From NCBI RefSeq assembly GCF_000002425.4, contig NC_037270.1, positions 4,076,444 through 4,140,443 of the forward strand: a stretch of DNA of 64,000 nucleotides, read 5' to 3'. The notes beneath the pieces were generated by a model. That model saw only the letters and a list, made by a program, of their open reading frames with translations, was not told where the DNA came from and made no database searches. The DNA is from Physcomitrium patens. Taxonomy: Eukaryota; Streptophyta; Bryopsida; Funariales; Funariaceae. This document shows positions 61,513 to 64,000 of the stretch, one piece after another (positions within the stretch are counted from its first letter, which is position 1; every line of letters starts with the position of its first letter). The position numbers and the translations under genes are program-made.

Positions 61513-62124
61513 TTTCTTTAACACCACTCAATATCCGATTATGCTAGCAACTCTCTATCATCCTATTGATATTAATAATTTGACAATGAAAGAGTTCATA
61601 CAATAACTTATAATGGCCTTGCAAGAAGCATTGCCTTTTTATCACATAGAATCAATACAAGTAATATGTGGATAACTATTGACAACATAAGACCTAGCAG
61701 GGTGATCAAGTAATATTCTCTAATACTAACTTTCTACTTGCTACATCAATTGAAATTTTTAAGTTGGCACCTTGATAGCTTAGACCTTTCCATATTTTTG
61801 TAGTGATTTCTAGTGCTGTATACTACCTTAATCTTTCGCCACATATTTGGGTTTATTTGATCTTCTATGTTTTGTAACTTAAAGAGTTTTATATTGAGCC
61901 AAGGCGCTTTTAGAATCAATACCAAGTACCACCACTACCACTACTATCACCACTTATTATAATTGATGACCAATTTTGGTCTATGTTGTCGTACATTGTA
62001 ATAAGATTTATATTGCTATGGATTGAAAGGAATTTAGATCTTAGAGATAATCTAGTTCCATTTTATCTAATCTAGTTCTAAGAGTTTCTAATTTTTTAGT
62101 CTTTAGCAAAAGCCATTCCAATTT

Positions 62125-62162
<38 letters not shown>

Positions 62163-64000
62163 TCTTTCTTTGTAAAATTATTTACTTATTTATTTATATT
62201 CTTTGAATTTTTATCCTTCATAAATAGTTGTGTTAGTTTTATCCAATTTTTCTATATTCTCTCTAATTTTTTTTTTCAATTCTATACCAATTTAAATAAA
62301 AAAGGCTCATGTTGGATTTTTGAAGACGGAAGAGAGGCCATAGTACAAGTGAGACTTTTTCTTGTACATGTGCTTTGTGGCTTTATTACATTTTATTTTT
62401 TTCATAAAAGATTCTAAATTTAAGACTTCAAAAGTTGTTGCTAATGTGATAAGAGTTTTTTATGAATTATTGTAATTTTTAATAACATACTTTTTAAACT
62501 TGAATTATATAAAATTTCTTCATTTAATGAAGTTGGCATTAACTATGAATGTTGTTAAAAATTATTAAAATAAAGAGATTTTATTTGCTCATATTAATCA
62601 CTTTTATTTGTAGAAATATTAAACATCAATTATAATCTATAAGAAATCAATGGAATCTAAGATATAATGGTCATCTACTATGCAACTAATGGTTTTAAAA
62701 CTTTTAAGAATCTTGTGCATGGCAAAATAGAAGATTTTTTTTGAAGATAATATGGCACTAAAAAGATTGACTTGTAAGAATAAAATTTTAGTGAATTTGT
62801 ATGAAATTCTATACCAAATGATATAATCTTGACTATATATATATATATATATATAATTGTATTTTTTACATGCTTCTAAGTTTTTATTTTATGTCACTAT
62901 CCATATCTTCACAACTAAGTGATTTCTTTCTATACAAGACATAATCAAATCTCTAAAATATATCACCTTTATCATCCATGCACAAACAAAACAAGTCCAA
63001 TGCAAGGTCCAAGTTTCTCACAAGTAGTTAATAACTTCTTTTCTAATGATTTGAGCTCCCTATAGCTCTATCTGTAAGATTTAATATATTTCTTTTATAT
63101 CATTGCAAACAATATCCATCCAATGTAATATGAAGGCTTTAAAATCTGCATTGGTCTTAAATTACTTCTTACTTTTTGCCTAAATATTCTTTTGGGTGTA
63201 CCAAGCACAAAGCAAGTTAATCACAATGTTATCAAAAACTTCATTTATAATTCAAAATCTTAATTACTAAGCTTCTTGTATTTTTGAATAGATACCTTGT
63301 CTTATAATATTGATGTATTTATGACAATGATATTATTGTGTATACATGAAGCTATATAAAAAGAAGTATCTATATAATAAAAGAAAGATTTAACTAAGAA
63401 TTTTAAAAAATAAACAAACATCTATATTTTAAGATTTCTATTACTTAATTGAACTAATTGAGGCTATAAGAATTAAATATAAAAAAGATATTTTAAATAT
63501 CAAAATATATTAATATTCTTATTTCATATTAATAAAATTGATAAGTATATTTAAAATCATTTAATATTTTTTATAAATAATTTTTTATTCATGGTTCTAT
63601 TAATATTTGATCATATAAAATCTAATAATTTATTTTAGCATAAAAAAACCAACATTCTACATTGTAGAAACAATATTGTCAAGAAAGTCAATACATAAGC
63701 TTAATATGTAGTTGTGTCTTTAAATAAGTATCTTCTAAAATTAATATTTATTAGAAATGCTATAGAAGTATTTTCAGATCAAGTTTCTTTTAAGAAAATA
63801 AAGTAAATATCTTCTAAAAAGGTTTCTTCTAAAAGCATTATTTTAGAAGAAAGTAAAAGAATCTAATTTAGAAACTATGTAAAAGTCTTATTTTATACTT
63901 TAAGTACTTATTTAATTACAAGAATAGTATTATTTACAGCAACAAGCTAATTTTTATGTATATATAATTTTTATCTAATAAAAATAGTATTGTAGATCAT
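61513..64000. other. AT-rich repeat-derived DNA, no gene
   Basis: It contains a truncated G-LTR end at about 62071-62222 (same order as 61362-61507: GCAAAAGCCATTCC, TA run, CATCTTTCTTTG, TCCTTCATA), an (ACC)n-like patch at about 61928-61956, TA runs at 62129-62161 and 62837-62856, and nothing coding. Confidence 0.6.

Noticed and set aside
1..64000. CRISPR arrays, bacterial operons, rRNA genes
   Set aside because: No short regularly spaced repeats with unique spacers, no Shine-Dalgarno-led operons and no rRNA-like sequence; spliced genes and LTR elements show a eukaryotic nuclear locus.

Overview
This is a plant nuclear window. Two short gene-bearing islands of balanced base composition (about 30.2-37.1 kb and 40.4-43.6 kb) sit in very AT-rich, heavily decayed LTR-retrotransposon DNA. 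The land-plant assignment rests on a PAR1-family secreted protein, a plastid-type DnaJ-like zinc-finger protein with its usual C-terminal signature, a plant-type secretory CPYC glutaredoxin whose active site is split by an intron, and TTTAGGG-like degenerate repeats. A non-seed plant such as a bryophyte would fit the style (small AT-rich genome, isolated gene islands), but that is a guess. I found no tRNA, rRNA or CRISPR.

Left block (1-28.3 kb). The main object is one complete Ty3/gypsy element at 1022-19096 with a perfect 5-bp target duplication TATAC on both sides. It carries seven later insertions (A-F plus the two E copies), all reduced to single LTRs: two in sense and one in antisense of one ~1.33-kb family plus a copy inside the 5' LTR (A, B, C, D), two ~1.25-kb copies of a related family (E1, E2), and one 1,291-bp LTR (F, target duplication GTGAG). 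Removing them leaves a ~9-kb element with ~810-bp LTRs, gag, protease/RT/RNase H/integrase in the usual order, and an extra coiled-coil-like reading frame after integrase. The element itself landed in an older LTR (family G). After it come a minus-strand gypsy remnant, a copia-like scrap, an H-family LTR piece and a plus-strand gypsy integrase remnant.

Gene island 1 (30.2-37.1 kb): a small single-exon zinc-ribbon-like ORF, a four-exon secretory glutaredoxin, and on the minus strand a four-exon chloroplast-targeted zinc-finger protein. The glutaredoxin stop codon is followed in frame by 103 open codons encoding a membrane segment and a basic tail, which suggests readthrough, an alternative acceptor, or a recent stop mutation.

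The 37.1-40.4 kb gap is AT-rich and holds an exact 3 x 180-bp tandem repeat and several microsatellites. Gene island 2 (40.4-43.6 kb) holds a four-exon PAR1-family gene with a long Pro/Ser/Gly-rich tail.

Right block (44.6-64 kb): a 6.1-kb LTR element (family H, 44639-50751) with a gag-like region and a Tyr-rich repetitive frame but no recognisable pol, so probably non-autonomous. Its LTRs contain telomere-like TTTAGG repeats. Then come a minus-strand gypsy (RT visible), a plus-strand gypsy interrupted inside RT by a solo H LTR, and a solo G LTR (target duplication CCATT) that itself contains a solo E LTR. The decay throughout is dominated by C-to-T/G-to-A changes, as expected of methylated, silenced repeats.
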